This document shows positions 1-8,565 of a stretch of 20,276 nt of DNA, one piece after another. Location: the NCBI GenBank assembly GCA_964384205.1, contig CAYLKS010000052.1, positions 1 to 20,276 of the forward strand, written 5' to 3'. Within the stretch, counting starts at the first letter, position 1; each line of letters begins with the position of its first letter. A program made the position numbers and the translations under genes. A model generated the notes under the pieces. That model searched no databases. It saw nothing but the letters and a program-made list of their open reading frames with translations, and was not told the origin of the DNA. The stretch is from CAYLKS01 sp964384205 [NCBI: uncultured bacterium] (lineage in GTDB: Bacteria > JAGOEH01).

Positions 1-909
<909 letters not shown>

Positions 910-919
910 TTAGTTTTAA

Positions 920-1207
920 TTATTCAATTATTGCCAAAATATCTGATTCTCTTAAAATTAAGTACTCTTCATTATCAATTTTTACTTCTGTTCCCGCATA
1001 TTTACTATATAAAACCTTATCTCCTTTTTTCACTTCCATATTAATTAATTCACCCTTCTCAGTTCTTTTTCCAGTTCCAACCTCAATAACCTCACCTTTC
1101 ATTGGTTTTTCTTTTGCAGTATCAGGTATAATTAAGCTACCAACTTTTTTTTCTTCTTCAGCAATGGGTTTAACTAACACCCTATCACCTAAAGGCCTTA
1201 CTCTCAT
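920..1207 (-). CDS. groS: 10 kDa co-chaperonin GroES
   Basis: This gene encodes the heptameric lid of the GroEL chamber. The 95-residue product has the usual family length. It begins [14 protein letters not shown] and contains the mobile-loop region ([19 protein letters not shown], about residues 17-35), which contacts GroEL, then the [16 protein letters not shown] segment and a typical DILAIIE end. The ATG follows a strong AAAGGAGG site. It is the first gene of a groS-groL operon. No CIRCE inverted repeat (TTAGCACTC-N9-GAGTGCTAA) is present upstream, so HrcA control is not supported. Instead a sigma54-type -24/-12 sequence lies 34 bp upstream of the start codon. Confidence 0.98.
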   Translation of the reverse strand: MRVRPLGDRVLVKPIAEEEKKVGSLIIPDTAKEKPMKGEVIEVGTGKRTEKGELINMEVKKGDKVLYSKYAGTEVKIDNEEYLILRESDILAIIE

Positions 1208-1240
1208 CTTTTTTCCTCCTTTTTTTGTGACATATTATTA

Positions 1241-1257
1241 TGCATATATTATGCCAA
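1241..1257 (-). promoter_or_regulatory. Sigma54 (-24/-12) promoter of groS-groL
   Basis: On the minus strand the bases read TTGGCATAATATATGCA. The GG (1255-1254) and GC (1243-1242) doublets are exactly 10 bases apart, as in the sigma54 consensus TGGCAC-N5-TTGCW. The predicted start is near 1230, giving a leader of about 23 bases that contains the ribosome binding site. A weak overlapping sigma70 reading (TTGTAT-N17-CATAAT) also exists, so dual control is possible. No clear enhancer palindrome was found between here and 1402. Confidence 0.6.
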
Positions 1258-1402
1258 ACTACATAACTCTATACAATTCATACAATTACATATAATAACT
1301 TTAAAATATGAATATTATATTGTTATTTTGAAACCTATTTTGCCATTTTATTTATAAAGAAAAAAATATTATTAATGCCAAAACAACACAGATATTGCCA
1401 TT

Positions 1403-2431
1403 TTAGCTATCAATGCTATCTTTAAATGTCCTGAATGTATTCAAAATAACATCTAATTTTTTCAAATAAATATTCTTATCAATACCAGGAGCAAAAATAG
1501 CTCCATCTATCATATAATATCGCCTTGTATTTCTATCAAAAAATTGATAATTAATAAAAGGACCTCCAACAAGCAAACTATCATTAGCCCAAAGTCCAAA
1601 CAACTTAATTGCTTGCTGACCATTAAATTTTGTTGACATAGCTTTTGTATGTTTTTTATCTATATAATCCTTATTATAAAAAATAACTCCTAAAGAATCT
1701 CTTAGTTCCACTGCCTTTTTTGCATTTATTACAATATTTTCACCTTTTTTAACATCTCTCCAGTATATAAAAATCCATCTTGGTGGTGCTGCTGCATTTA
1801 TCCATACAAAATTGCTATCAGGAAACTCTTTAGTTAAATAAAAATTTTGAGGTATTCTTATTGAAAATTTATATTTCTTTTGCAGTTTCTTTTCTAATCC
1901 TTTTTTTTCTTTTTTGATAAAAATAGCATTCTCCATATTTTTCCTAACATTCTGATCAAATACCTGATAAATTTTATCTCCATATAAAAATAAATTTTGC
2001 TTCAATAGTGAATCATTTTTTGCAACAATAAACATAACAGTTTGATTTTTTGCCCATATATCATTTTTTACAAACATAAATGCCTGATTAATCCTAACAA
2101 GCTTTAGCACATCCTTAGATAATGATTTCACAACAAATTGAGAAGCAGGTGAAGCATCATTTAATAACCCTATCAGTATTATATTCCTCCACCTTTTATA
2201 AACTTCTATATTCTTAAATTCTCCCTCTACAATATTATATTCCTTTTCCCTTTGAGGAGTCATAACCTCTTTTTCAAAGATTTTCTTCAATTCTGGAAGA
2301 TATCTATTATAAATTTCCTTACTTGTTACTGTCATTATGACATCAAATTTCCCTATAGGATCTTTTAATGTTTGCTTCGAACTGCAATAAATAAAAAATG
2401 CAAATATTATAGTAAAAAATATCTTTTTCAT
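1403..2431 (-). CDS. DUF4837-like exported lipoprotein, function unknown
   Basis: The function is unknown. The 342-residue product starts MKKIFFTIIFAFFIYCSS, a short hydrophobic signal ending at Cys16. This looks like a lipobox, though Tyr at -1 is atypical. From memory of the family, the RWRNIILIG segment (about residues 80-88), the ND.WAKNQ stretch (about 123-130), the PRWIFIYWRD segment and the GLWANDSLLVGGPF stretch near the C-terminus resemble DUF4837 proteins, which are frequent lipoproteins in Bacteroidota. The ATG follows AGGAG at a six-base spacing. It sits 23 bp after thiI on the same strand and is probably co-transcribed with it, then is followed by the separate groS promoter. Assignment to DUF4837 needs a profile search; export is fairly sure. 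Confidence 0.72.
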   Translation of the reverse strand: MKKIFFTIIFAFFIYCSSKQTLKDPIGKFDVIMTVTSKEIYNRYLPELKKIFEKEVMTPQREKEYNIVEGEFKNIEVYKRWRNIILIGLLNDASPASQFVVKSLSKDVLKLVRINQAFMFVKNDIWAKNQTVMFIVAKNDSLLKQNLFLYGDKIYQVFDQNVRKNMENAIFIKKEKKGLEKKLQKKYKFSIRIPQNFYLTKEFPDSNFVWINAAAPPRWIFIYWRDVKKGENIVINAKKAVELRDSLGVIFYNKDYIDKKHTKAMSTKFNGQQAIKLFGLWANDSLLVGGPFINYQFFDRNTRRYYMIDGAIFAPGIDKNIYLKKLDVILNTFRTFKDSIDS

Positions 2432-2454
2432 AAAAAACTCCTATATTGAAAAAG

Positions 2455-3621
2455 TTAAATTTTTACAATTTTTTCTTCCCTTAAATTGTATATTTCGTCA
2501 ACTATACTATCAAAGTCTATCTTTTCCTCAAAATCTTCTATAATATTAACATTCGCCTTAGTAACAGGATGCTTTGGCACAAATAAAGTACAACAATCTT
2601 CTAAAGGTTCAATAGAGATGTCATATATACCTATTTTCTTTGATAACTTTATAATATCATTTTTTTCATAAGCAATAAGAGGCCTAAAAATAATTGTTTT
2701 ATTAATAATAGAATTCACAGCTAATATATTTTTAATTGTCTGACTTGCCACCTGCCCCAGATTATCTCCTGTTATCAAAGCATCTAAATTATATTCTACT
2801 GCTATTTTTTCTGCCACCTTCATCATTAATCTTCGCTGATGCAAAACATTATAATCTCTATTTCCATATTTATTAATCAATCTTAAATATTTCGCAATAT
2901 CCACAAAGTATAATTTAATTTTATTATTCTGAAAATATGCAAGCTGTTTTGCAATCTTTTCTATCTTAATTTTTAACTGTTCAGAAGTATATGGAGGAGA
3001 ATGGAAATGAATTACTTCTAAAATTACTCCTCTTTTTTGCATCAAAAAACCTGCAACTGGAGAATCTATACCACCCGATAATAATAAAAGAGCCTTACCA
3101 CCTGTACCGACAGGCAATCCCCCCAATCCATCAAACTCATCAATATAATATATCAAAAATTTTTTTTCAATCTCACAATAAACCCATAAATCAGGATTTT
3201 TTAAATCAACTTGTAAATCTCCAAAATATTCATAAATCAAAGACCCTATATCTTTAGAAAAATCCATAGAAGTCTGAGGATACCTTTTATTAATTCTTTT
3301 AGTAGTAACACCAAATGTTTTAATTTTACGACTTGCTCTTTTATTTTCTATATCTTTCAATAAATTTCTTTCAAAAGACTCTCTATCTTCAAGATCAAAA
3401 ATCTTACATTTTCTAATTTTATGAATTCCAAATATATTTTGTAACAAACTAATTGCAAGATCTTCATTTTCATAATCCAACAAATATTTTTTATGCAAAT
3501 TTATAATATTTTTTAAATCAGCTTCTTTAGTTTTTGATCTTATATTATCTAATAATCTCTTCTCAAAATAATATCTATTGTCTTTTTTTAATCCAATTTC
3601 ACTATAAGATAATAATATCAA
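2455..3621 (-). CDS. thiI: tRNA 4-thiouridine synthase ThiI (TTG start)
   Basis: ThiI adenylates U8 of tRNA and inserts persulfide sulfur to form 4-thiouridine. In many bacteria it also feeds sulfur to thiamine thiazole synthesis. A ferredoxin-like/THUMP region occupies roughly residues 1-165, followed by a PP-loop ATPase domain with LLLSGGIDSPVAG (SGGxDS at 182-187), GDNLGQVASQT near 285 and EDCCTLF near 340, which holds the conserved active cysteine. There is no C-terminal rhodanese domain, so it resembles the short Bacillus type that takes sulfur directly from a cysteine desulfurase. I chose the TTG at 3619-3621 because AAAGGAG lies five bases before it and the protein then starts MILLSYSEIGLKK like its homologues; an open frame extends 13 codons further to another TTG at 3660, without ribosome site support. 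Confidence 0.93.
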   Translation of the reverse strand: MILLSYSEIGLKKDNRYYFEKRLLDNIRSKTKEADLKNIINLHKKYLLDYENEDLAISLLQNIFGIHKIRKCKIFDLEDRESFERNLLKDIENKRASRKIKTFGVTTKRINKRYPQTSMDFSKDIGSLIYEYFGDLQVDLKNPDLWVYCEIEKKFLIYYIDEFDGLGGLPVGTGGKALLLLSGGIDSPVAGFLMQKRGVILEVIHFHSPPYTSEQLKIKIEKIAKQLAYFQNNKIKLYFVDIAKYLRLINKYGNRDYNVLHQRRLMMKVAEKIAVEYNLDALITGDNLGQVASQTIKNILAVNSIINKTIIFRPLIAYEKNDIIKLSKKIGIYDISIEPLEDCCTLFVPKHPVTKANVNIIEDFEEKIDFDSIVDEIYNLREEKIVKI

Positions 3622-3722
3622 ATATACTCCTTTGTTACAATAATCTAATACAATGTACAAAAAAATTATATATAAAACAATATATTTTATATAAAAAACA
3701 ATAAAAATTTATAAAAAAATAG

Positions 3723-4700
3723 TTAGAATCTAAAAAGTAAACTTCCCCAGGTCAATCCTGCGCCAAAAGCAGTAAATAAAACCGTATCTCCTTTTTTAAC
3801 CTTGCCTTCTCTAACAGCCTCATCAAAAGCAATACCAATAGAAGCTGCTGAAGTATTACCATATTTATGAATATTTGTTATCACTTTATTCATATCCAAT
3901 TTTAATTGTTTTGCAACAGATTGAATAATTCTAATATTAGCCTGATGAGGCACAAGCCAATCAATATCATCATTTGTCATATTATGCTTTTTCAAAACTT
4001 CTTTTGATGCAGAAGCCATAGCTCGAACACCCAACTTAAAAATAGCAGAACCATTCATATATATTTTATTTTTACCTTCTTTTATATCTTCACATGTTAT
4101 TTCTTTAGAGGTACCACTTGCAGGAATATACAAATTTAAATCCCTATCTCTATCAGCATTAAGATATAAATCAATAATACCAGGTTCATCAGAAGCAGTT
4201 AAAACCATAGCAGACGCACCATCTCCAAATAATACACAAGTATTCCTATCTTTCCAATTAGTAACTTTTGTTAAACTTTCTACACCAACAACTAATATAT
4301 TTTTATATATACCAGATTTAATAAATGCATTTGCAGTTGCTAAAGCATATATCAAACCTGTACACCCAGCACTTACATCATAAGCAGCTGCTTTTTTATT
4401 TCCAATCTTATCTTTTAAAATACAGGAAGCTGTTGGAAAAAGATAATCTGCTGTTATTGTTGCCACAATAATCATATCTATATCTTCCGGGGAAACTTTT
4501 GCCGATTCAAGTGCTCTAATTGATGCTTCTTTTGCAAGATCAGATGTCATCATGTCAGCAGAAGCTATTCTTCTTTCTTTAATACCCGTTCTTTCTGTAA
4601 TCCATTGATCTGAAGTATCCACTATCTTCTCAAGATCAAAATTAGTTAATACTTTTTCTGGTACATACATTCCAGTACCAATAATTTTTGCATAAGTCAT
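3723..4700 (-). CDS. fabH: 3-oxoacyl-ACP synthase III (FabH)
   Basis: FabH condenses acetyl-CoA (or a branched acyl-CoA) with malonyl-ACP to start fatty acid synthesis. The 325-residue product has the usual length and a complete Cys-His-Asn catalytic triad: Cys113 in DVSAGCTGLIYAL, His252 in WLVPHQANIRI and Asn282 in NIHKYGNTSAAS. The early motif SDQWITERTGIKERRIA and the glycine-rich end TAFGAGLTWGS are also typical. The ATG follows an AAGGAGGAA site located inside the end of accA, with only three bases between the two genes, so translation is probably coupled. It uses the malonyl-CoA made by the enzyme encoded just upstream. A 101-bp AT-rich gap separates it from thiI. Confidence 0.97.
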   Translation of the reverse strand: MTYAKIIGTGMYVPEKVLTNFDLEKIVDTSDQWITERTGIKERRIASADMMTSDLAKEASIRALESAKVSPEDIDMIIVATITADYLFPTASCILKDKIGNKKAAAYDVSAGCTGLIYALATANAFIKSGIYKNILVVGVESLTKVTNWKDRNTCVLFGDGASAMVLTASDEPGIIDLYLNADRDRDLNLYIPASGTSKEITCEDIKEGKNKIYMNGSAIFKLGVRAMASASKEVLKKHNMTNDDIDWLVPHQANIRIIQSVAKQLKLDMNKVITNIHKYGNTSAASIGIAFDEAVREGKVKKGDTVLFTAFGAGLTWGSLLFRF

Positions 4701-4703
4701 AAC

Positions 4704-5663
4704 TTATTCCTCCTTGAAAATACCGATTTTTCTAAATTTATTATATCTTAATTCTATAAGATTCTCAAAATCATATTTCCTCAATTCTTCAATAGAATTA
4801 TTAATATATTTCTTCATTTGTTCAATTGAATATTTTGGTTCATTTTGAAAACCACCTTCAGGTTCATATACAATACCATCAATAATACCAAAATTCAATA
4901 AATCATCTGCCATGGATTTTAAAGCATCTAATGCTTTATTTGCTAAGCTTGCATCTTTCCATAAAATAGATGCACACCCTTCAGGAGAAATAACAGAATA
5001 CATTGCATTTTCAAACATAAATATTTTATCAGATACACTAAGAGCCAAAGCACCTCCAGAACCGCCTTCGCCAAAAACAAATGTCAAAATTATACTTTTT
5101 ATACCAGCCATTTCAAACAAATTTCTTGCAATTGCTTCTGCCTGCCCTCTCTCCTCTGCACCAATTCCAGGATAAGCACCTGGTGTATCAATCAATGTTA
5201 TAATAGGCCTTTTAAATTTTTCTGCCTGCTTCATCAATCTCAATGCTTTTCTATACCCCTCCGGATGAGCCATTCCAAAATTTCTTGCCATATTCTCTTT
5301 TAAATTACTACCCTTTTGTAATCCAATTATAGTAAAATAATTGCCATCTATCTCTGCAATACCTCCTACTATCGCAGGATCATCTCTATATAATCTATCT
5401 CCTTTAAGCTCTATAAAATCATCACATAATAAATTAATAATCTCAAGGGCTGTCGGCCGCCTTATATCTCGAGCAATTTTTAATTTCTCTATCCTGGATA
5501 GTTTAGATTTCTGATAAAATTCCAAATTATACGCTTTTTCTTTCAATCTATCTATTTTATCTTTTATCTCTTTAACTTTTTTAGGGGAAGCTTTTTTTAA
5601 AGCAATAAGTTTTCGTTCTAAATCATTCAATTCTTTGCGTAAATCTCTCAAATTTTCACTCAT
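4704..5663 (-). CDS. accA: Acetyl-CoA carboxylase carboxyltransferase subunit alpha
   Basis: AccA is the alpha half of the carboxyltransferase that moves CO2 from carboxybiotin to acetyl-CoA, giving malonyl-CoA. The product has 319 residues, the same length as the E. coli protein. An N-terminal charged helical segment (residues 1-60) is followed by the crotonase-fold core with RRPTALEIINLLCDDFIELKGDR, NFGMAHPEGYRKALRLMK, LIDTPGAYPGIGAEERGQ and FGEGGSGGALAL, where the glycine-rich turn stabilises the biotin enolate. It starts 11 bp after accD with an AAGGAA site and nearly abuts fabH. It is intact and unremarkable. Confidence 0.98.
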   Translation of the reverse strand: MSENLRDLRKELNDLERKLIALKKASPKKVKEIKDKIDRLKEKAYNLEFYQKSKLSRIEKLKIARDIRRPTALEIINLLCDDFIELKGDRLYRDDPAIVGGIAEIDGNYFTIIGLQKGSNLKENMARNFGMAHPEGYRKALRLMKQAEKFKRPIITLIDTPGAYPGIGAEERGQAEAIARNLFEMAGIKSIILTFVFGEGGSGGALALSVSDKIFMFENAMYSVISPEGCASILWKDASLANKALDALKSMADDLLNFGIIDGIVYEPEGGFQNEPKYSIEQMKKYINNSIEELRKYDFENLIELRYNKFRKIGIFKEE

Positions 5664-5674
5664 AATAAAATTCC

Positions 5675-6466
5675 TTAATAATGATGAAACTTTAAAATTT
5701 TCTTCAAAATATTTTTAAGTTCTTTTCTATCAACAACCATATCAAGCATGCCATGTTCTAATAAAAATTCGGACTTCTGAAAACCGTCTGGCAATTCTTT
5801 ACCAATAGTCTGTTTAATTACTCGAGGACCAGCAAATCCAATTAATGCACCTTTTTCACCAATATTTATATCACCTAACATTGCAAAAGAAGCAGAAACC
5901 CCTCCAGTAGTGGGATTTGTTAAGACACTTATATATAATAACCCTTCATCATGAAATTTTTTTAAAGCAGCAGAAACCTTTGCCATTTGCATTAAAGAGA
6001 AGATCCCCTCCTGCATTCTAGCCCCACCTGACACAGAGATAATAATAAGTGGCAACTTCTTTTCTATCGCATATTCTATCAACCTTGTTATCTTCTCACC
6101 AACTACACTTCCCATAGAACCAAGCATAAAATTAGGTTCTAATGCTGCCAATGCTACTATTTTATTATTGAGTTTTATCTCACCTGTTAATACTGCTTCA
6201 TTTTGTTTACTTTGCTCCTTTGCCCTAAGTAATTTATCATTATAATCTGGAAAATCTAAACAATTAACAGCTTCTATATTACTAAACAACAACTTAATAT
6301 ATTTATCTTCTGTAAGGTGTTCAAACCACTCTATAGCTGGCATCGGTAAATAATAACCACAATCAGGACATATTCTATAATTTTTTTTCAAAATTTTATG
6401 AAAATGGGATGTCCCGCATTTTTTACAACTTATAAATAAATGAGGAAATATTGAAGCCAACGACAT
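5675..6466 (-). CDS. accD: Acetyl-CoA carboxylase carboxyltransferase subunit beta
   Basis: AccD is the beta half of carboxyltransferase and carries the acetyl-CoA site. The N-terminal four-cysteine zinc ribbon is complete (Cys14, Cys17, Cys33, Cys36 in CKKCGTSHF...ICPDCGYY). The core shows LGSMGSVVGEKITR, SVSGGARMQEGIFSLMQMAK and NPTTGGVSASFAMLGDI, then GFAGPRVIKQTIGKELPDGFQ, all standard for the family. At 263 residues it is shorter than E. coli AccD (304) because the C-terminal tail ends soon after EHGMLDMVVDRKEL; the catalytic core is intact. It lies between accC and accA with 11-bp gaps on each side. A weak AAAGGA site precedes the ATG. Confidence 0.97.
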   Translation of the reverse strand: MSLASIFPHLFISCKKCGTSHFHKILKKNYRICPDCGYYLPMPAIEWFEHLTEDKYIKLLFSNIEAVNCLDFPDYNDKLLRAKEQSKQNEAVLTGEIKLNNKIVALAALEPNFMLGSMGSVVGEKITRLIEYAIEKKLPLIIISVSGGARMQEGIFSLMQMAKVSAALKKFHDEGLLYISVLTNPTTGGVSASFAMLGDINIGEKGALIGFAGPRVIKQTIGKELPDGFQKSEFLLEHGMLDMVVDRKELKNILKKILKFHHY

Positions 6467-6477
6467 AACTATATCCT

Positions 6478-7818
6478 TTATTTAAATTTAGTTTCAATAA
6501 AATTAGTAGAATATTTGCCTGATATAAAATCTTTATCATCAAATATTTTTCTAAAAATCGGAATAGTAGTTTTTATTCCATCTATAAAAAATTCCTCCAG
6601 AGACCTTCTGGCTCTATTTATAGCTAACTGCCTATTATTTGCCTTAATGATTAATTTTGCAACCATTGAATCATAAAAAGGACTTATCATAGAACCTGGA
6701 TAAACTCCTGAATCAATACGAATCCCCGGACCTCCCGGAAATATTAAATTTTCTATTTTACCAGGATTAGGGATAAAATTTTTATCTGGATCCTCCGCAT
6801 TTATTCTACATTCTATACAATGCCCATTAATTTTTATATCCTCTTGTGATATTTGCAAATTTTCTCCTGCTGCAATTTTAACCTGTTCAGCAATCAAATC
6901 AACTCCCGTGATCTCTTCTGTAATAGGATGTTCCACTTGAATCCTTGTATTCATTTCTATAAAATAAAAATCTCTATTTTCATCTAAAATAAATTCTATA
7001 GTGCCAGCACTAAAATATTCTGATTCTTTAACAATTTTTATAGCAGCATCCATCAAATTCTGCCGAATCTCCGGTGTAATCTTAGGAGATGGAGTCTCTT
7101 CAAGCAGCTTCTGATGCCTTCTCTGAATAGAACAATCTCTTTCCGGAAATGCTAATATATTCCCAAACTTATCAGCTAAAACCTGTACTTCTATATGCGA
7201 TGGATTAACAATAAACTTTTCAAGATACATACTATCATTTCCAAAAGCAGCATTAGCCTCTGCTTTTGCTGAAAGATAAGCATTTTCTAATTCGGATTCA
7301 TCATTTGCAATTCTCATTCCTCTACCACCGCCACCGAAAGATGCTTTCAGAAGAACAGGATAGCCTATTTCTTTTGCTATTTTTTTCAAATGAGACAAAT
7401 CTTTTATCTCTCCATCAGAACCAGGAACAACTGGGGCTCCTGCCCGCATAGCAATTTCTCTTGCTTTCGATTTATCTCCCATTAAAACAATACTCTCAGC
7501 TGAAGGCCCAATAAATTCTACCCCTATAGCCCTGCAAGCTTCTGCAAAATCTGAATTCTCAGATAAAAAACCATAACCAGGATGTATAGCATCCGCCTTT
7601 GACGCTACAGCTACTTCTAATATTTTCTGATATTTTAAATAACTTTCATTAGCTTTAGTCCCACCAATATTATAAGCTTCATCTGCTATTTTAACAGCAA
7701 GTGAATCTTTATCAATATCTGAATAAATAACAACTGATTTTATCCCCAATTCCCTCAAACTACGGACTATCCTTACAGCAATCTCTCCTCTGTTTGCTAT
7801 TAATACTTTTTTGAACAT
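6478..7818 (-). CDS. accC: Acetyl-CoA carboxylase biotin carboxylase subunit
   Basis: AccC carboxylates the biotin on the carrier protein using ATP and bicarbonate. The 446-residue ATP-grasp protein contains HPGYGFLSEN, Lys159 with the GGGGRGM lid (162-168), ERDCSIQRRHQKLLEE, EMNTRIQVEHP (Glu288, Arg292) and Arg338 in CRINAEDP, so all catalytic positions I can check are present. It starts with MFKKVLIANRGEIAVRI after AAAGGAG. It is the first gene of accC-accD-accA-fabH and has its own sigma70-type promoter. The carrier protein gene accB, usually directly upstream of accC, is absent here; the sequence on that side is a divergent control region, so BCCP must be encoded elsewhere. Confidence 0.98.
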   Translation of the reverse strand: MFKKVLIANRGEIAVRIVRSLRELGIKSVVIYSDIDKDSLAVKIADEAYNIGGTKANESYLKYQKILEVAVASKADAIHPGYGFLSENSDFAEACRAIGVEFIGPSAESIVLMGDKSKAREIAMRAGAPVVPGSDGEIKDLSHLKKIAKEIGYPVLLKASFGGGGRGMRIANDESELENAYLSAKAEANAAFGNDSMYLEKFIVNPSHIEVQVLADKFGNILAFPERDCSIQRRHQKLLEETPSPKITPEIRQNLMDAAIKIVKESEYFSAGTIEFILDENRDFYFIEMNTRIQVEHPITEEITGVDLIAEQVKIAAGENLQISQEDIKINGHCIECRINAEDPDKNFIPNPGKIENLIFPGGPGIRIDSGVYPGSMISPFYDSMVAKLIIKANNRQLAINRARRSLEEFFIDGIKTTIPIFRKIFDDKDFISGKYSTNFIETKFK

Positions 7819-7851
7819 CCACTCTCCTTTGACAAAATTTCAATTGAAAAA

Positions 7852-7879
7852 AATATAACAAAAAGAAATAAAAAGTCAA
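7852..7879 (-). promoter_or_regulatory. Sigma70-type promoter for accC-accD-accA-fabH
   Basis: On the minus strand TTGACT (7879-7874) is separated by 16 bases from TATATT (7857-7852). The predicted start is about 27 bases upstream of the accC ATG, leaving room for its AAAGGAG site. The match to TTGACA/TATAAT is good for so AT-rich a genome. Confidence 0.6.
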
Positions 7880-7937
7880 GTTCAAATTTTTTCATTATCT
7901 TATATGTAATTATCTACTAAAAATTACCATACTGCTA

Positions 7938-8026
7938 CGTCAATTTTTGTTTGTCTTTTTTATCACAATTTTAATTCTTTTATATTCGACAATTTTGCAC
8001 ATAATACTAACGACAATTTTGTCGAA
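7938..8026. repeat. Periodic CAATTTT array with palindrome, candidate activator-binding sites
   Basis: CAATTTT begins at 7941, 7966, 7990 and 8014, i.e. at steps of 25, 24 and 24 bases. The last two copies extend to CGACAATTTTG, and the last is a perfect palindrome, CGACAA-TT-TTGTCG (8011-8024), followed by AA. Copy three has the matching left flank TTCGACAA. A combined site would be TTCGACAA-TT-TTGTCGAA. The palindrome centre is about 100 bases upstream of the predicted sigma54 start, the usual distance for enhancer sites of NtrC-type activators. Binding by the 13142-14497 regulator is inference. Confidence 0.55.
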
Positions 8027-8090
8027 TACAAAAAACACCTACTTATAATAACACATTGTAATACAATAAATTAAAAAAATATAAAATAAT

Positions 8091-8106
8091 TGGTATGCAA
8101 TATGCT
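8091..8106 (+). promoter_or_regulatory. Sigma54 (-24/-12) promoter of the 8146-14497 operon
   Basis: TGGTATGCAATATGCT has GG (8092-8093) and GC (8104-8105) exactly ten bases apart and agrees with the sigma54 consensus at most fixed positions. The predicted start is near 8117, giving a leader of about 29 bases with a strong AAAAGGAGG site. A sigma54 activator gene lies in the same operon, which strengthens the call. Confidence 0.65.
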
Positions 8107-8145
8107 TTATTATAAAATAACGAAACTTTAAAAAAGGAGGAAAAA

Positions 8146-8550
8146 ATGAAAAAAGGTTTCTTAATTACTTTTCTACTAACAACATTTATAGCATTAAGCA
8201 CCAACACAGCTCAAAATCCACATAACAAAGGCTACAAAAGAGGAAAAAACAAAAGATACCATCAACAATATGATTTAAGCAAATTAACTCAAATTACTAT
8301 AACTGGTAAAGTCATAGCTGATTACAACGGGAGAAGGCCTATTTACTTATTAGATACAAATTCCGACGGTAAAGGAGATTATATTCTTAACTACTGGTAT
8401 GCTAATGGTAATAAACAAGCAAATATCAACTCGCTACCTAAAGATGGGGAAGAAATATTTGTAAAAGGCTATATTACCAAAAGAAAATACAAAAAATACT
8501 ATAACAATATCGATTCTGTAATCATAATCAATAATAATTTAACAGAATAA
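8146..8550 (+). CDS. Small exported protein with one YLLD-N-DG domain, function unknown
   Basis: I do not recognise a named family. The 134-residue product has a signal peptide (MKKGFLITFLLTTFIALSTNTAQ), then a Lys/Asn/His/Tyr-rich basic linker (about 24-43), then one compact beta-rich domain (about 50-128). That domain contains GKVIADYNGRRPIYLLD and a Ca-loop-like segment D70-T-N-S-D-G-K-G-D78, followed by LPKDGEEIFVKGYI. The same domain occurs twice in the next gene. There is no sorting domain, so it probably stays soluble in the periplasm. It is the first gene after the sigma54 promoter, with a strong AAAAGGAGG site and a 15-bp gap to the next gene, so it should be among the most highly made products of the operon. 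A metal-binding or OB-fold role is a guess. Confidence 0.8.
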   Translation: MKKGFLITFLLTTFIALSTNTAQNPHNKGYKRGKNKRYHQQYDLSKLTQITITGKVIADYNGRRPIYLLDTNSDGKGDYILNYWYANGNKQANINSLPKDGEEIFVKGYITKRKYKKYYNNIDSVIIINNNLTE

Positions 8551-8565
8551 CCGAGGAGGTTAAAA

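Larger units (their letters stand above)
7819..8145. promoter_or_regulatory. Divergent control region between accC and the 8146 operon
   Basis: This 327-base stretch has no gene. It holds, from left to right, the accC promoter (minus strand), a periodic CAATTTT array, and a sigma54 promoter facing right. A weak sigma70 alternative for the rightward operon (TTGTAA at 8057, 18-base spacer, TATAAA) is also visible. Confidence 0.75.

Noticed and set aside
1340-1400. Additional sigma54 promoters at the other TGGCA sequences on the minus strand
   Set aside because: Ten bases after each GG the bases are GT, AT or TT rather than GC, so the -12 element is missing.
1208-1402. CIRCE/HrcA operator upstream of groS
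   Set aside because: Looked for TTAGCACTC-N9-GAGTGCTAA and for diverged inverted forms; none present.
3622-3722. Promoter between fabH and thiI
   Set aside because: TATAAT-like strings abound in this A/T-only stretch, but none has a -35 partner at 16-18 bases.
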